Under the pieces are notes generated by a model. The model had not been told where the DNA came from and did no database searches. It was given only the letters and a program-made list of their open reading frames with translations. Shown here in pieces: positions 1 to 5,536 of a stretch of 6,961 nucleotides of DNA. Source of the DNA: Vulcanimicrobiota bacterium (lineage in GTDB: Bacteria > Vulcanimicrobiota > Vulcanimicrobiia > Vulcanimicrobiales > Vulcanimicrobiaceae). The stretch's first letter is position 1; every line of letters begins with the position of its first letter. The DNA is taken from assembly GCA_019247395.1 (NCBI GenBank), contig JAFAOZ010000181.1, positions 1 through 6,961 on the forward strand. The letters are read 5' to 3'. The translations under genes were made by a program, and so were the position numbers.

Positions 1-1462
1 CAAGCGCTTCACCGATCTCCCGGGTCGGCGGCGTCTCCGGAATGCCGCGCAACCCGCGCACCGCGAAATGCCGGACGCCCGCAGCCGGCGGGATTCCGGC
101 CAAGTGCGTAGCTGCCATCCCGCAAGCGCCGCGCTCGCGCAGGCGCCCGAGCAACGCAATCAGAAGGGCTCGGCCTTCGTGCGGCGTCGTCGTGCGCGCG
201 AATTCATCGGCGAGTATCAGCAGCCGCGACGAGTTGCGCGCGAGAATCGCCTTGAGGTCGATTACTTCCCGCGCGAATGACGAGAGCAGTCCGCCCGACT
301 GCGCTTCGCGTCCCAGTCCCAGCCATGCGATCTGATCGAAGAGCGCCGTTCGCGCGTTTGCCGCAGGCACCGGCAGACCGAAGGCCGCGCAGAGCGCAAC
401 GAATCCGCAGGTCTGCAGGCAAACGCTCTTGCCTCCCATATTCGGACCCGTAAGCACCGCCGTATCGCAAAGTTCCAAATCGAGCGGCACGAAGCGCCGC
501 CCCGCGGCGTTGAGCTCGGCCTCCAGCGGAAGGAAGCGCGCCCGCACGAACGCGAGCGCCGGTGCTGCGTCGATCGCCGCGGGAGCGCAGTCGTAGCGCT
601 GCGCGAAATGCGCCGCTGCAAGCGTCACGTCGAGGCGGCCGATCGCCGCGGCCGCGTCCTCGAGCGCGGCGGCTCGGTCGCGCACGATGGCAGAGAGTCG
701 CGCGCGCACGCGCTCTTCGGCTTCGCCGGCGGCGGACGCCGCGGCATCGCGGCGTTCGAGTGCCGCCAGCGACGCTTCACCGTATTCCAGCGAACAGAGG
801 CGATAGGTCGGCGACTCACGCAGGACACGAATCCCCGCCGGCAGCGCGCCGGCAACGTCGTCGCGCATCACGATGAACTCGTCGCCCGCAATTTCGTCGC
901 GTTGCAGCGCACGGGCAGCGCCTTCGCGTTCGCGTCCGCGCGCCGAATCGAGCTCGGCTTGCGCGCGTTCCAGCTGCTCTCGCGCGCGTTTTAACTCGTC
1001 GTCAAACGCGTCGGCGAGATAGAATCCCAGCTGGTTGCGGCTGCCGCGCGCAAGCGCGGCCGCAGCCGCGCGCACCCCATCGTTCGTAATCGGCTCCCGC
1101 TGGGTCCACGGCGCGAGCAAACCGTCTACGTGTTCCACCGTCGCGCAGAAACGCTGCAGCTCGAGAAATTGCGGATCGTCCAGCAAATCGCCCATCGAGG
1201 CGCGCGCGACGGCACCGGCGGCATCGGGCAGTTGGGCCAGCGCGGCACGGATGGCGTCGAGCCGCTCGGCATCGAGTGCCGCCGCGACGGCAGCGATCGT
1301 TTGCGCGCGCTCGCGTGCGGCAACTTCTTCACCCGGTGGAAAGGGAAGCAATTCGCAAAATGCGCGTTCGCCGTACGGCGAGACGGGAGCCACGGATTTT
1401 GCAAGCCATTCGAACCCGATCACCTGCGCGCTGGCCGCATCGAGCAAATCGCCGGTTTTCAT
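1..1462 (-). CDS. kamC: MutS-like ATPase, lysine 5,6-aminomutase reactivase subunit KamC (C-terminus cut by window edge)
   Basis: About 487 codons are visible without a stop; the C-terminus lies beyond the left edge. The ATG at 1462-1460 overlaps the TGA of the upstream gene (ATGA), indicating translational coupling, and there is no clear ribosome binding site of its own. A MutS-type ATPase domain fills the C-terminal part: Walker A TGPNMGGKS at residues 338-346, an SGGLLSSFAREV segment after it, Walker B LLILADEF with Asp419-Glu420, then ARTTTPHEG, and the switch motif ATH with His453. Residues 150-300 are rich in Ala, Glu and Arg and look like the long helices of the MutS core or clamp. I see no N-terminal mismatch-binding domain, which argues against a repair MutS. 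The DEFAR-T-T-P-EG signature and the KamB-type partner directly upstream point to KamC, which with KamB is thought to restore damaged B12/PLP lysine 5,6-aminomutase using ATP. The related factor for D-ornithine 4,5-aminomutase is an alternative. The family is confident; the substrate enzyme is inferred. Confidence 0.82.
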   Translation of the reverse strand, partial: MKTGDLLDAASAQVIGFEWLAKSVAPVSPYGERAFCELLPFPPGEEVAARERAQTIAAVAAALDAERLDAIRAALAQLPDAAGAVARASMGDLLDDPQFLELQRFCATVEHVDGLLAPWTQREPITNDGVRAAAAALARGSRNQLGFYLADAFDDELKRAREQLERAQAELDSARGREREGAARALQRDEIAGDEFIVMRDDVAGALPAGIRVLRESPTYRLCSLEYGEASLAALERRDAAASAAGEAEERVRARLSAIVRDRAAALEDAAAAIGRLDVTLAAAHFAQRYDCAPAAIDAAPALAFVRARFLPLEAELNAAGRRFVPLDLELCDTAVLTGPNMGGKSVCLQTCGFVALCAAFGLPVPAANARTALFDQIAWLGLGREAQSGGLLSSFAREVIDLKAILARNSSRLLILADEFARTTTPHEGRALLIALLGRLRERGACGMAATHLAGIPPAAGVRHFAVRGLRGIPETPPTREIGEAL

Positions 1463-2325
1463 GCAGCCCGTGCGCTCGCATAAACGTCGAACGTGGGCAA
1501 GCCCGTCGCATCCGCGACGGCTCGAGCAAAGGCGCGCGGCTCGAAAGTGCGCTCGGGCGCGGTCGATGCGATCGTTGCCGCAATGACGCGCAAGGGACGG
1601 TGGCAGCGAACGCGCAGGCGTTCGAGCGCGCGCGACCCGGCTTTGCCGGAGAATGCTATTTGCGTAGGATCGCGCACGACGATCTGGCGGCGCTCGCGCG
1701 CTGCAATCAACGCCGCCGCCGACGATGCGGTAAGCGCACCGTCGACCTGTATTGCCGGCTCCGCCGGATCGTATGGCGGTATGCTAAGCCGCGCCACGAG
1801 CGACGATATCTCATCTACCGCCTCGGGCATGGTCTTGGCTGCGGCCGCGCCGCACGCAACCACGATCGCGCCTTTGGCACCGGCGAGCGCGGCGACGCGG
1901 TCGACTGCGCCGTCAATAATAACCATCTCGCTCAATTCGCATAAATCGTCGACGACTTCGCTCACCCCCGACGCCGTTGGAGGCCCGGCCAATTCGTATT
2001 TGCCGGCCGCCGCAACACGCGCATAGAGCAGCCTGCCGCCGGCCGTCGGCAATGGTGACAGCCGCAGAATTTCAACTGCCGGCGTTCTCGGCAATGCGTC
2101 GCGCGCGGTCACGAAAACCGTTTCGGGCTTGAGCCAAAGCTGCGGCTTACGGCTCGATGCAATTCCGCACGACGCCAAGCCGACGGATAGACTCCCCGCG
2201 CACGCCGCGTCGTAGATCGCGCGCAGCGTCGTCGTTTTGCCGACGTCGCGGCCGATGCCGACGACGAAGATCGAGCGCGCATTCGCTCCGCGGGCCAGCT
2301 CGAGCATTGCCGATCCTACGCGCAT
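1459..2325 (-). CDS. kamB: P-loop ATPase-like protein, lysine 5,6-aminomutase reactivase subunit KamB
   Basis: A 288-residue cytoplasmic protein. Near the N-terminus it has the P-loop SIFVVGIGRDVGKTTT (residues 18-33). The first Gly is seven residues before the Lys, as in dethiobiotin synthetase (GTDTxVGKT) and other SIMIBI-class NTPases, not the usual GxxxxGKT spacing. Later come ELAGPP (111-116) and VIIDGAVDR (135-143), which match my recollection of KamB proteins from lysine-fermenting clostridia and fusobacteria. It starts at the ATG at 2325, 14 bases after the mntP stop, because the P-loop follows at the expected distance. The frame stays open upstream to 3105, but that stretch lies over mntP and antisense to the permease gene and is not credible protein. 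The ribosome binding site is weak, suggesting coupling to mntP. The stop overlaps the kamC start, so KamB and KamC are probably made together as the reactivase of the adenosylcobalamin-dependent lysine 5,6-aminomutase. A generic name such as BioD-like P-loop protein would also fit. Confidence 0.8.
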   Translation of the reverse strand: MRVGSAMLELARGANARSIFVVGIGRDVGKTTTLRAIYDAACAGSLSVGLASCGIASSRKPQLWLKPETVFVTARDALPRTPAVEILRLSPLPTAGGRLLYARVAAAGKYELAGPPTASGVSEVVDDLCELSEMVIIDGAVDRVAALAGAKGAIVVACGAAAAKTMPEAVDEISSLVARLSIPPYDPAEPAIQVDGALTASSAAALIAARERRQIVVRDPTQIAFSGKAGSRALERLRVRCHRPLRVIAATIASTAPERTFEPRAFARAVADATGLPTFDVYASARAA

Positions 2326-2339
2326 GGAGGCTCGTTCAT

Positions 2340-2912
2340 TCAGCCAATCCGCAGCGCCTTGAGAGCCGCAAAGAGCACGCCCGTCAGCGCCAACAGAATA
2401 CCGCCGAAGAAGGCTGCGTTCTGCTCCGACCAACGCCCCAGCATTCGGCCGAGCGTGAGGCCCAGCGTCGTCGCTCCGAGCGAAACGCAGGCGATCACGA
2501 TAAGCGAGACCGGCATCGGAACGCCGATGTAAAGAATCGAGAATCCGACGCCGAGCGAGTCGAGGCTCACCGAAAGCGACGCCAAGATGAGCCCCCGTCC
2601 GCTCGCAAGATTGAGACGCGACGTCTCGGAGAACTCGCTGCGGCTCTCTTTGATCATGTAAAGTCCCACGCCGATAAGAGCGGCAAAACCGATATATCCG
2701 GCGTAATCGCCGATCAGATGCCCAGCCGCCGCACCGAGCCCCGCGCCCAAACAGATCATCGTGACCTCCGCGGCCGCGAACGTCAGTCCAATTCGCAGTT
2801 TTCGATGCGCGGGAATAGGGCGCACGCCGACACCGACACTGACGGCAAAAACGTCGAGCGACAGCGCCAGCGCGATGATGAATACCTTGAGGAAGACCGA
2901 TCCCACCAGCAC
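2340..2912 (-). CDS. mntP: MntP-like manganese efflux pump
   Basis: A 190-residue, very hydrophobic protein, matching the usual 185-190 residues of MntP (DUF204). Six membrane segments can be drawn as two similar halves. Each half carries the family's acidic motif: ALSLDVFAVSVGVG (Asp20) and SLSVSLDSLGVGF (Asp118). The two aspartates are characteristic of the family and probably take part in cation transport. The end GGILLALTGVLFAALKAL is also typical. Known members export Mn2+ across the inner membrane and often respond to Mn through a riboswitch or MntR; I see neither here. The related sporulation protein YtaF is less likely on length. The start used is GTG at 2912. A perfect AGGAGG lies 24 bases upstream of it, too far for normal use, so the true start is uncertain, although the family's N-terminus is normally this short. 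It ends 14 bases before kamB and is probably the first gene of a mntP-kamB-kamC operon. Confidence 0.85.
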   Translation of the reverse strand: MLVGSVFLKVFIIALALSLDVFAVSVGVGVRPIPAHRKLRIGLTFAAAEVTMICLGAGLGAAAGHLIGDYAGYIGFAALIGVGLYMIKESRSEFSETSRLNLASGRGLILASLSVSLDSLGVGFSILYIGVPMPVSLIVIACVSLGATTLGLTLGRMLGRWSEQNAAFFGGILLALTGVLFAALKALRIG

Positions 2913-2936
2913 GCTCTGCGCGATGACCTGGTGAAG

Positions 2937-2942
2937 CCTCCT
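2937..2942 (-). promoter_or_regulatory. Perfect Shine-Dalgarno sequence AGGAGG upstream of mntP
   Basis: AGGAGG on the minus strand is the strongest ribosome-binding match on this side, yet it sits 24 bases before the GTG used for mntP. No ATG, GTG or TTG lies in the mntP frame at 5-10 bases from it; only GTC and ATC occur at 9 and 12 bases. It may serve a non-standard start or be chance. On the plus strand the same bases read CCTCCT, two bases before the ATG of the divergent permease gene. Confidence 0.35.
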
Positions 2943-2944
2943 GC

Positions 2945-3718
2945 ATGAGCCGCCCTTGGCCCGGACCGCTCTTTGCCGTCGCCGCTCTGCTGCTCATCGC
3001 CTCGCTCGCAACGCCGGTTGCGGCGGTGCTGCTCGCGATGCCGCCGGGAGAAGCGGTCGGCGTGCTTGCGAGCAACGGAGCTGCGGCGCTGCGCGTCTCG
3101 TTCATCGCTTCAGCCGGGGCAACGTTCGTCGCGACGCTCTTGGGCGTGCCTGCCGGCTACTGCCTCGCGCAGCTCTCGCCGCGGCTTCGCGCGGCGGCTA
3201 TCTTTTTGCTCGCGCTGCCGCTTGCATTTCCGCCCGTCGCATCGGGCCTGATCTTGATCTACTCACTCGGCACCAACTCGCCGCTGGGCGGGTGGCTCGC
3301 GCTCCATGGTTTGACGGTTCCCGACTCGCTGCTCGGTGTCGCGGTGGCCGAGTTTTTCGTTTCCGGGTCGTTCGTCGCGATTGCAGCGACGGCCGCCTTC
3401 GGAACGCTCGATCCAATTTATACCGACACCGCGCGCACGCTGGGAGCAAGCGAATGGCGCATTTTCTCGCGCGTTGCCCTCCCTGCGGCCGGCGCAAGCA
3501 TCGGTGCCGGGGTGGCCTTCGCATGGCTACGAGCGATCGGCGAATACGGCGCGACGAGCATTTTGGCGTTTCATCCGACGTCGCTACCAGTCGCACTCTA
3601 CGTCGCGCTATCGGCATCGGGAGTGCGGGAAGCGCTCGCCCTGTGCTACGGCTTCATCATTCTGGCGGGAATGGTGCTCGCCGCCGCCTGGATTCTCAGG
3701 CGAGGCGTCGTAGAGTAG
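2945..3718 (+). CDS. modB: ABC transporter permease, molybdate/tungstate (ModB/WtpB) type
   Basis: A 257-residue integral membrane protein with about six hydrophobic segments, the usual size of ModB-like permeases. LPLAFPPVASGLILIY (91-106) matches the conserved LPL-PP-G segment of ModB, CysT and WtpB. The cytoplasmic EAA-like loop that docks on the ATPase runs from about 160 to 190 (YTDTARTLGASEWRIFSRVALP). RAIGEYGAT (196-204) is the ModB-family RA-GE-GAT signature. It should form the inner-membrane channel of an oxyanion importer for molybdate or tungstate; sulfate or another oxyanion cannot be excluded. The ATG at 2945 is preceded by GGTGAAG at 2930-2936, eight bases away. No periplasmic binding protein or ATPase gene is adjacent: upstream is the divergent mntP 32 bases away, downstream is proline dehydrogenase after 4 bases. 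It is therefore an orphan permease that must take its partners from elsewhere. The ModB-like family call is strong, the substrate uncertain. Confidence 0.83.
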   Translation: MSRPWPGPLFAVAALLLIASLATPVAAVLLAMPPGEAVGVLASNGAAALRVSFIASAGATFVATLLGVPAGYCLAQLSPRLRAAAIFLLALPLAFPPVASGLILIYSLGTNSPLGGWLALHGLTVPDSLLGVAVAEFFVSGSFVAIAATAAFGTLDPIYTDTARTLGASEWRIFSRVALPAAGASIGAGVAFAWLRAIGEYGATSILAFHPTSLPVALYVALSASGVREALALCYGFIILAGMVLAAAWILRRGVVE

Positions 3719-3722
3719 CGCG

Positions 3723-4589
3723 GTGCAGAGCGTCGTCCAGAAAAACTTTTACTTTCTTGCGCGACGGTTCGTTGCGGGCGAAACTATCGGCTCGGCGATC
3801 GCGGCGGTGCGCGCGCTCAACGAGGCGGGGATGTCGGCCACGCTCGACTTTCTCGGCGAAGACGTGCTCGAACGCGGAGCGGCGCTGCGTCAGCGCGACG
3901 TCTACCTCGAAATGCTCGATGCAATCGCGGCCAGCGGCGTCAACTCCAACGTTTCCGTAAAACTCACCGCGATGGGTCTGCTCGTCGACGAGGGGTTCGC
4001 GGTGGAAAATCTTAGTGCGGTCGTCGAGCGTGCGGCCCGCAATCCCGATCCGTTCGTGCGCATCGACATGGAAGGCTCGGCGGTCCTCCCGGCGACGCTC
4101 CGCGTATTCCAGACGATCTACGCGTCGCACAAGAACGTGGGGCCCGTACTGCAAGCCTACTTGCGGCGCACGGCTGGCGACGTTGCCGACGCCATTGAAC
4201 TTGGGGCGCGCGTTCGTCTTTGCAAAGGGGCGTACAACGAGCCGCCCGAGATCGCGTTCAAAAGCATGCCCGAGATCCGTGCGAACTATCTGCGCCTGGC
4301 GCGCGAGCTGCTCGAACGCGGAACCTACCCCGGCATCGCGACTCACGATCGCCGCCTGATCGCTGCCGTAAAGGAGTTTGTAGCGCAGCGCAATATCGGC
4401 AGCGATCGCTTTGAGTTTCAAATGCTTTATGGCTGCCGGCCGCGCGTCCAGCGCGCGATCGTCGCGCAAGGACATCGGTTGCGCGTCTACGTGCCATTCG
4501 GTACGCATTGGGCCGGCTATTTCTATCGGCGCGTCTTAGAACGGCGGGAGAATCTATTTTTCGCCCTCTCGTCGATGTTCTCGTCCTAG
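3723..4589 (+). CDS. putB: Monofunctional proline dehydrogenase (FAD-dependent)
   Basis: A 288-residue protein with the (beta/alpha)8 proline dehydrogenase domain over its whole length, slightly shorter than the roughly 307 residues of the Thermus enzyme. Motifs in order: LDFLGEDV (41-48), SVKLTAMG (78-85), FVRIDMEGS (111-119), QAYLRRT (144-150), VRLCKGAYNEP (164-174), ATHD (206-209), FEFQMLYG (230-237), YVPFG (256-260) and FYRRVLERREN (267-277). The Arg269-Arg270 pair corresponds to the arginines that bind the proline carboxylate. The enzyme oxidises L-proline to pyrroline-5-carboxylate, passing electrons from FAD to membrane quinone. There is no fused P5C dehydrogenase domain, and no separate gene for it in the window. 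The GTG start is only four bases after the modB stop, with a weak AGAG before it. It is chosen because the first helix (NFYFLARRFVAGET) begins immediately; the next ATG would remove it. Its placement suggests co-transcription with modB and dtd. Confidence 0.93.
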   Translation: MQSVVQKNFYFLARRFVAGETIGSAIAAVRALNEAGMSATLDFLGEDVLERGAALRQRDVYLEMLDAIAASGVNSNVSVKLTAMGLLVDEGFAVENLSAVVERAARNPDPFVRIDMEGSAVLPATLRVFQTIYASHKNVGPVLQAYLRRTAGDVADAIELGARVRLCKGAYNEPPEIAFKSMPEIRANYLRLARELLERGTYPGIATHDRRLIAAVKEFVAQRNIGSDRFEFQMLYGCRPRVQRAIVAQGHRLRVYVPFGTHWAGYFYRRVLERRENLFFALSSMFSS

Positions 4590-4599
4590 AGCGTCGTCA

Positions 4600-5049
4600 G
4601 TGCGCGCGGTCGTTCAGCGAGTCTCACGCGCGGCGGTTCGCGTGGACGGACAAACGGTCGGCGAAGTCGGTGCCGGCCTGTTGGTTTTCTTGAGCGTCGC
4701 CGTTGACGACGAGGAGAACGATGCGCGCGCCATGGCCGATAAGGTGACGGGCCTGCGTATTTTCAGCGACGAGCGCGGCTTGATGAATCGGTCGGTGATC
4801 GATGCGCGCGGCAGCGTGCTGCTCGTCTCTCAGTTCACGTTGCACGGCGACGTGCGGCGCGGTCGGCGTCCGTCGTTCGTTAACGCCGCAAAAGAGCCGG
4901 CGTCGCGGCGGCTCTACGAGCTTGCTGGAAAGCTGATAGCGGCCGCCGGCGTCCCCGTCTCATACGGCATTTTCGGCGCGCATATGGAGGTCGAGCTGGT
5001 CAACCACGGCCCCGTGACGATCCTCATCGATAGCAAGCGAGCCTTTTAA
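4600..5049 (+). CDS. dtd: D-aminoacyl-tRNA deacylase
   Basis: A 149-residue protein, close to the 145 residues of the E. coli enzyme, aligning end to end from the classic start MRAVVQRVSRA. Two active-site motifs are present: SQFTL at 77-81, within SQFTLHGDVRRGRRPSF, and NHGPVT at 135-140, which contains the Gly-cisPro pair (137-138) that selects D-aminoacyl and glycyl substrates. The common form is NDGPVT, so His at 136 is a small deviation outside the Gly-Pro pair. Dtd is a cytoplasmic homodimer that hydrolyses D-aminoacyl-tRNA, and glycine mischarged on tRNA-Ala, recycling the tRNA and keeping D-residues out of proteins. The GTG start lies 10 bases after the proline dehydrogenase stop, with AGAG eight bases before it overlapping that stop. 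It appears to be the last gene of the modB-putB-dtd unit. Confidence 0.96.
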   Translation: MRAVVQRVSRAAVRVDGQTVGEVGAGLLVFLSVAVDDEENDARAMADKVTGLRIFSDERGLMNRSVIDARGSVLLVSQFTLHGDVRRGRRPSFVNAAKEPASRRLYELAGKLIAAAGVPVSYGIFGAHMEVELVNHGPVTILIDSKRAF

Positions 5050-5151
5050 AAACGCTAGCCGGATGGTTACTTTCCCCTCCGAGCTGGCCTGTTCTCATCT
5101 TGCACCAACCTAGGGGGCAAACTTTCGACCCACCCCGTGCGTTGTAGTAGA

Positions 5152-5179
5152 CGGAGAACCAAGGTTGCCGCCCTTTTTT
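5152..5179 (+). terminator. Weak hairpin followed by six T's (possible terminator or attenuator)
   Basis: CGG (5152-5154) can pair with CCG (5168-5170), and AACC with GGTT inside it. An AG/G internal loop separates the two helices and the apical loop is very small. CCC and six T's follow at 5171-5179. The stem is short and interrupted, so termination is doubtful. It ends 33 bases before the KGG gene's ATG, so it could end dtd read-through or lie in the KGG leader. Confidence 0.25.
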
Positions 5180-5196
5180 AGCGGCATGCAGAATAT

Positions 5197-5202
5197 AGGT
5201 GA
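5197..5202 (+). promoter_or_regulatory. Ribosome binding site AGGTGA that decides the KGG gene start
   Basis: AGGTGA lies ten bases before the ATG at 5213. The in-frame upstream candidates, TTG at 5165 and ATG at 5186, have no purine-rich site in front of them and would add residues unlike the family. This favours 5213. Confidence 0.6.
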
Positions 5203-5212
5203 ACGAAACAAG

Positions 5213-5536
5213 ATGATTAGCGAACCGAACCGGCGTAGCGGCGGCATGTCGGTCAGAGAAGCCGGCCAAAAAGGCGGCGAGACCGTCAAGCAAAAGTACG
5301 GCGCCGAGTTCTACGAAGAGATCGGCCGCAAGGGCGGCCTAGCAACGAAACAAGCTCACGGTCACGAATTCTACGAGCAAATCGGTAAGAAGGGTGGCAA
5401 GAAAGGCGGCGAAGCCACGCGAGACCGCTATGGGCCGGACTTCTACGAACGAATCGGACAAAAGGGTGGGCAAAAAGTCAAACAGCTCATCGAAGAGGGA
5501 AAGCGCGCCGCGTCTGACCGCAAGCGCGCGAGCTAA
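5213..5536 (+). CDS. KGG-repeat general stress protein (GsiB/YciG-like)
   Basis: A 107-residue, very hydrophilic, Gly/Lys/Glu-rich protein without membrane segments or cysteine. It consists of tandem copies of the stress-induced KGG motif (Pfam PF10685, related to Bacillus GsiB, E. coli YciG and plant group 1 LEA proteins). KGG occurs at residues 20-22, 40-42, 60-62, 64-66 and 84-86. Between them runs a conserved linker of the form YG-x-x-FYE-x-IG, for example YGAEFYEEIGRKGG. One junction is expanded to KKGGKKGG. The tail (QLIEEGKRAASDRKRAS) is basic and charged. Such proteins are thought to be largely disordered and protective in desiccation, osmotic, acid or stationary-phase stress; I infer the same role, and the molecular target is unknown. 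It stands as the first gene after a 163-base gap, so it probably has its own promoter. The 3' end overlaps, in another frame, the open frame of the following secreted protein. Confidence 0.88.
   Translation: MISEPNRRSGGMSVREAGQKGGETVKQKYGAEFYEEIGRKGGLATKQAHGHEFYEQIGKKGGKKGGEATRDRYGPDFYERIGQKGGQKVKQLIEEGKRAASDRKRAS
5270..5470 (+). repeat. Tandem coding repeats of the KGG unit
   Basis: The shared core TTCTACGA recurs at 5309, 5369 and 5441, so the periods are 60 and 72 bases. The longer period comes from a 12-base insertion encoding an extra GGKK at the KKGGKKGG junction. Copies differ mostly at third codon positions, consistent with old duplication kept by protein selection. Confidence 0.8.

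Larger units (their letters stand above)
5050..5212 (+). other. Non-coding gap between dtd and the KGG-repeat gene
   Basis: No credible gene lies in these 163 bases. A weak stem TAGCC/GGTTA with loop GGAT (5056-5069, one G-T pair), followed by CTTTCCCC, is close to the dtd stop and could be a poor terminator. TTGCACC and GGGGCAA around 5100-5120 can also pair with one mismatch. A second hairpin with a T run lies at 5152-5179. I found no convincing -35/-10 pair, and no SigB-type promoter, although a stress-type promoter for the KGG gene would be expected here. Open frames on the opposite strand look like shadows. Confidence 0.5.

Noticed and set aside
1..1462. DNA mismatch repair MutS or MutS2
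   Set aside because: The mismatch-binding domain of MutS and the Smr nuclease context of MutS2 are not seen, the DEFAR-T-T-P signature is of the KamC kind, and a KamB partner is directly upstream.
1276..1944. 222-residue plus-strand open frame and overlapping frames at 1035-1586 and 1493-2026
   Set aside because: All are antisense to kamC and kamB, with Arg/Ala-rich composition and no recognisable domain.
2157..2948. 263-residue plus-strand open frame, very Arg-rich
   Set aside because: It is antisense to mntP and kamB, both clear families; Arg/Ser/Glu-rich composition is typical of a shadow in GC-rich DNA.
2326..3105. Upstream extension of the KamB frame to a 548-residue protein
   Set aside because: It lies over mntP in another frame and antisense to the start of the permease gene, is low-complexity Arg/Ala/Ser/Gly, and the P-loop begins normally from the ATG at 2325.
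2956..3960. 334-residue plus-strand open frame across the modB/putB junction
   Set aside because: Its Arg/Ala/Cys-rich sequence has no family motifs, and both real genes on the same strand show strong conserved motifs.
3696..4508. 270-residue minus-strand open frame
   Set aside because: It is the antisense of proline dehydrogenase, whose motifs cover the whole region.
5100..5170. Candidate promoters such as TTGCAC and TTGTAG with downstream boxes
   Set aside because: No acceptable -10 sequence occurs at 16-18 bases from either; I could not support a promoter.
5024..5293. 89-residue minus-strand open frame covering the gap before the KGG gene
   Set aside because: No ribosome binding site or family likeness; it overlaps the ends of dtd and the KGG gene, so it is probably chance.
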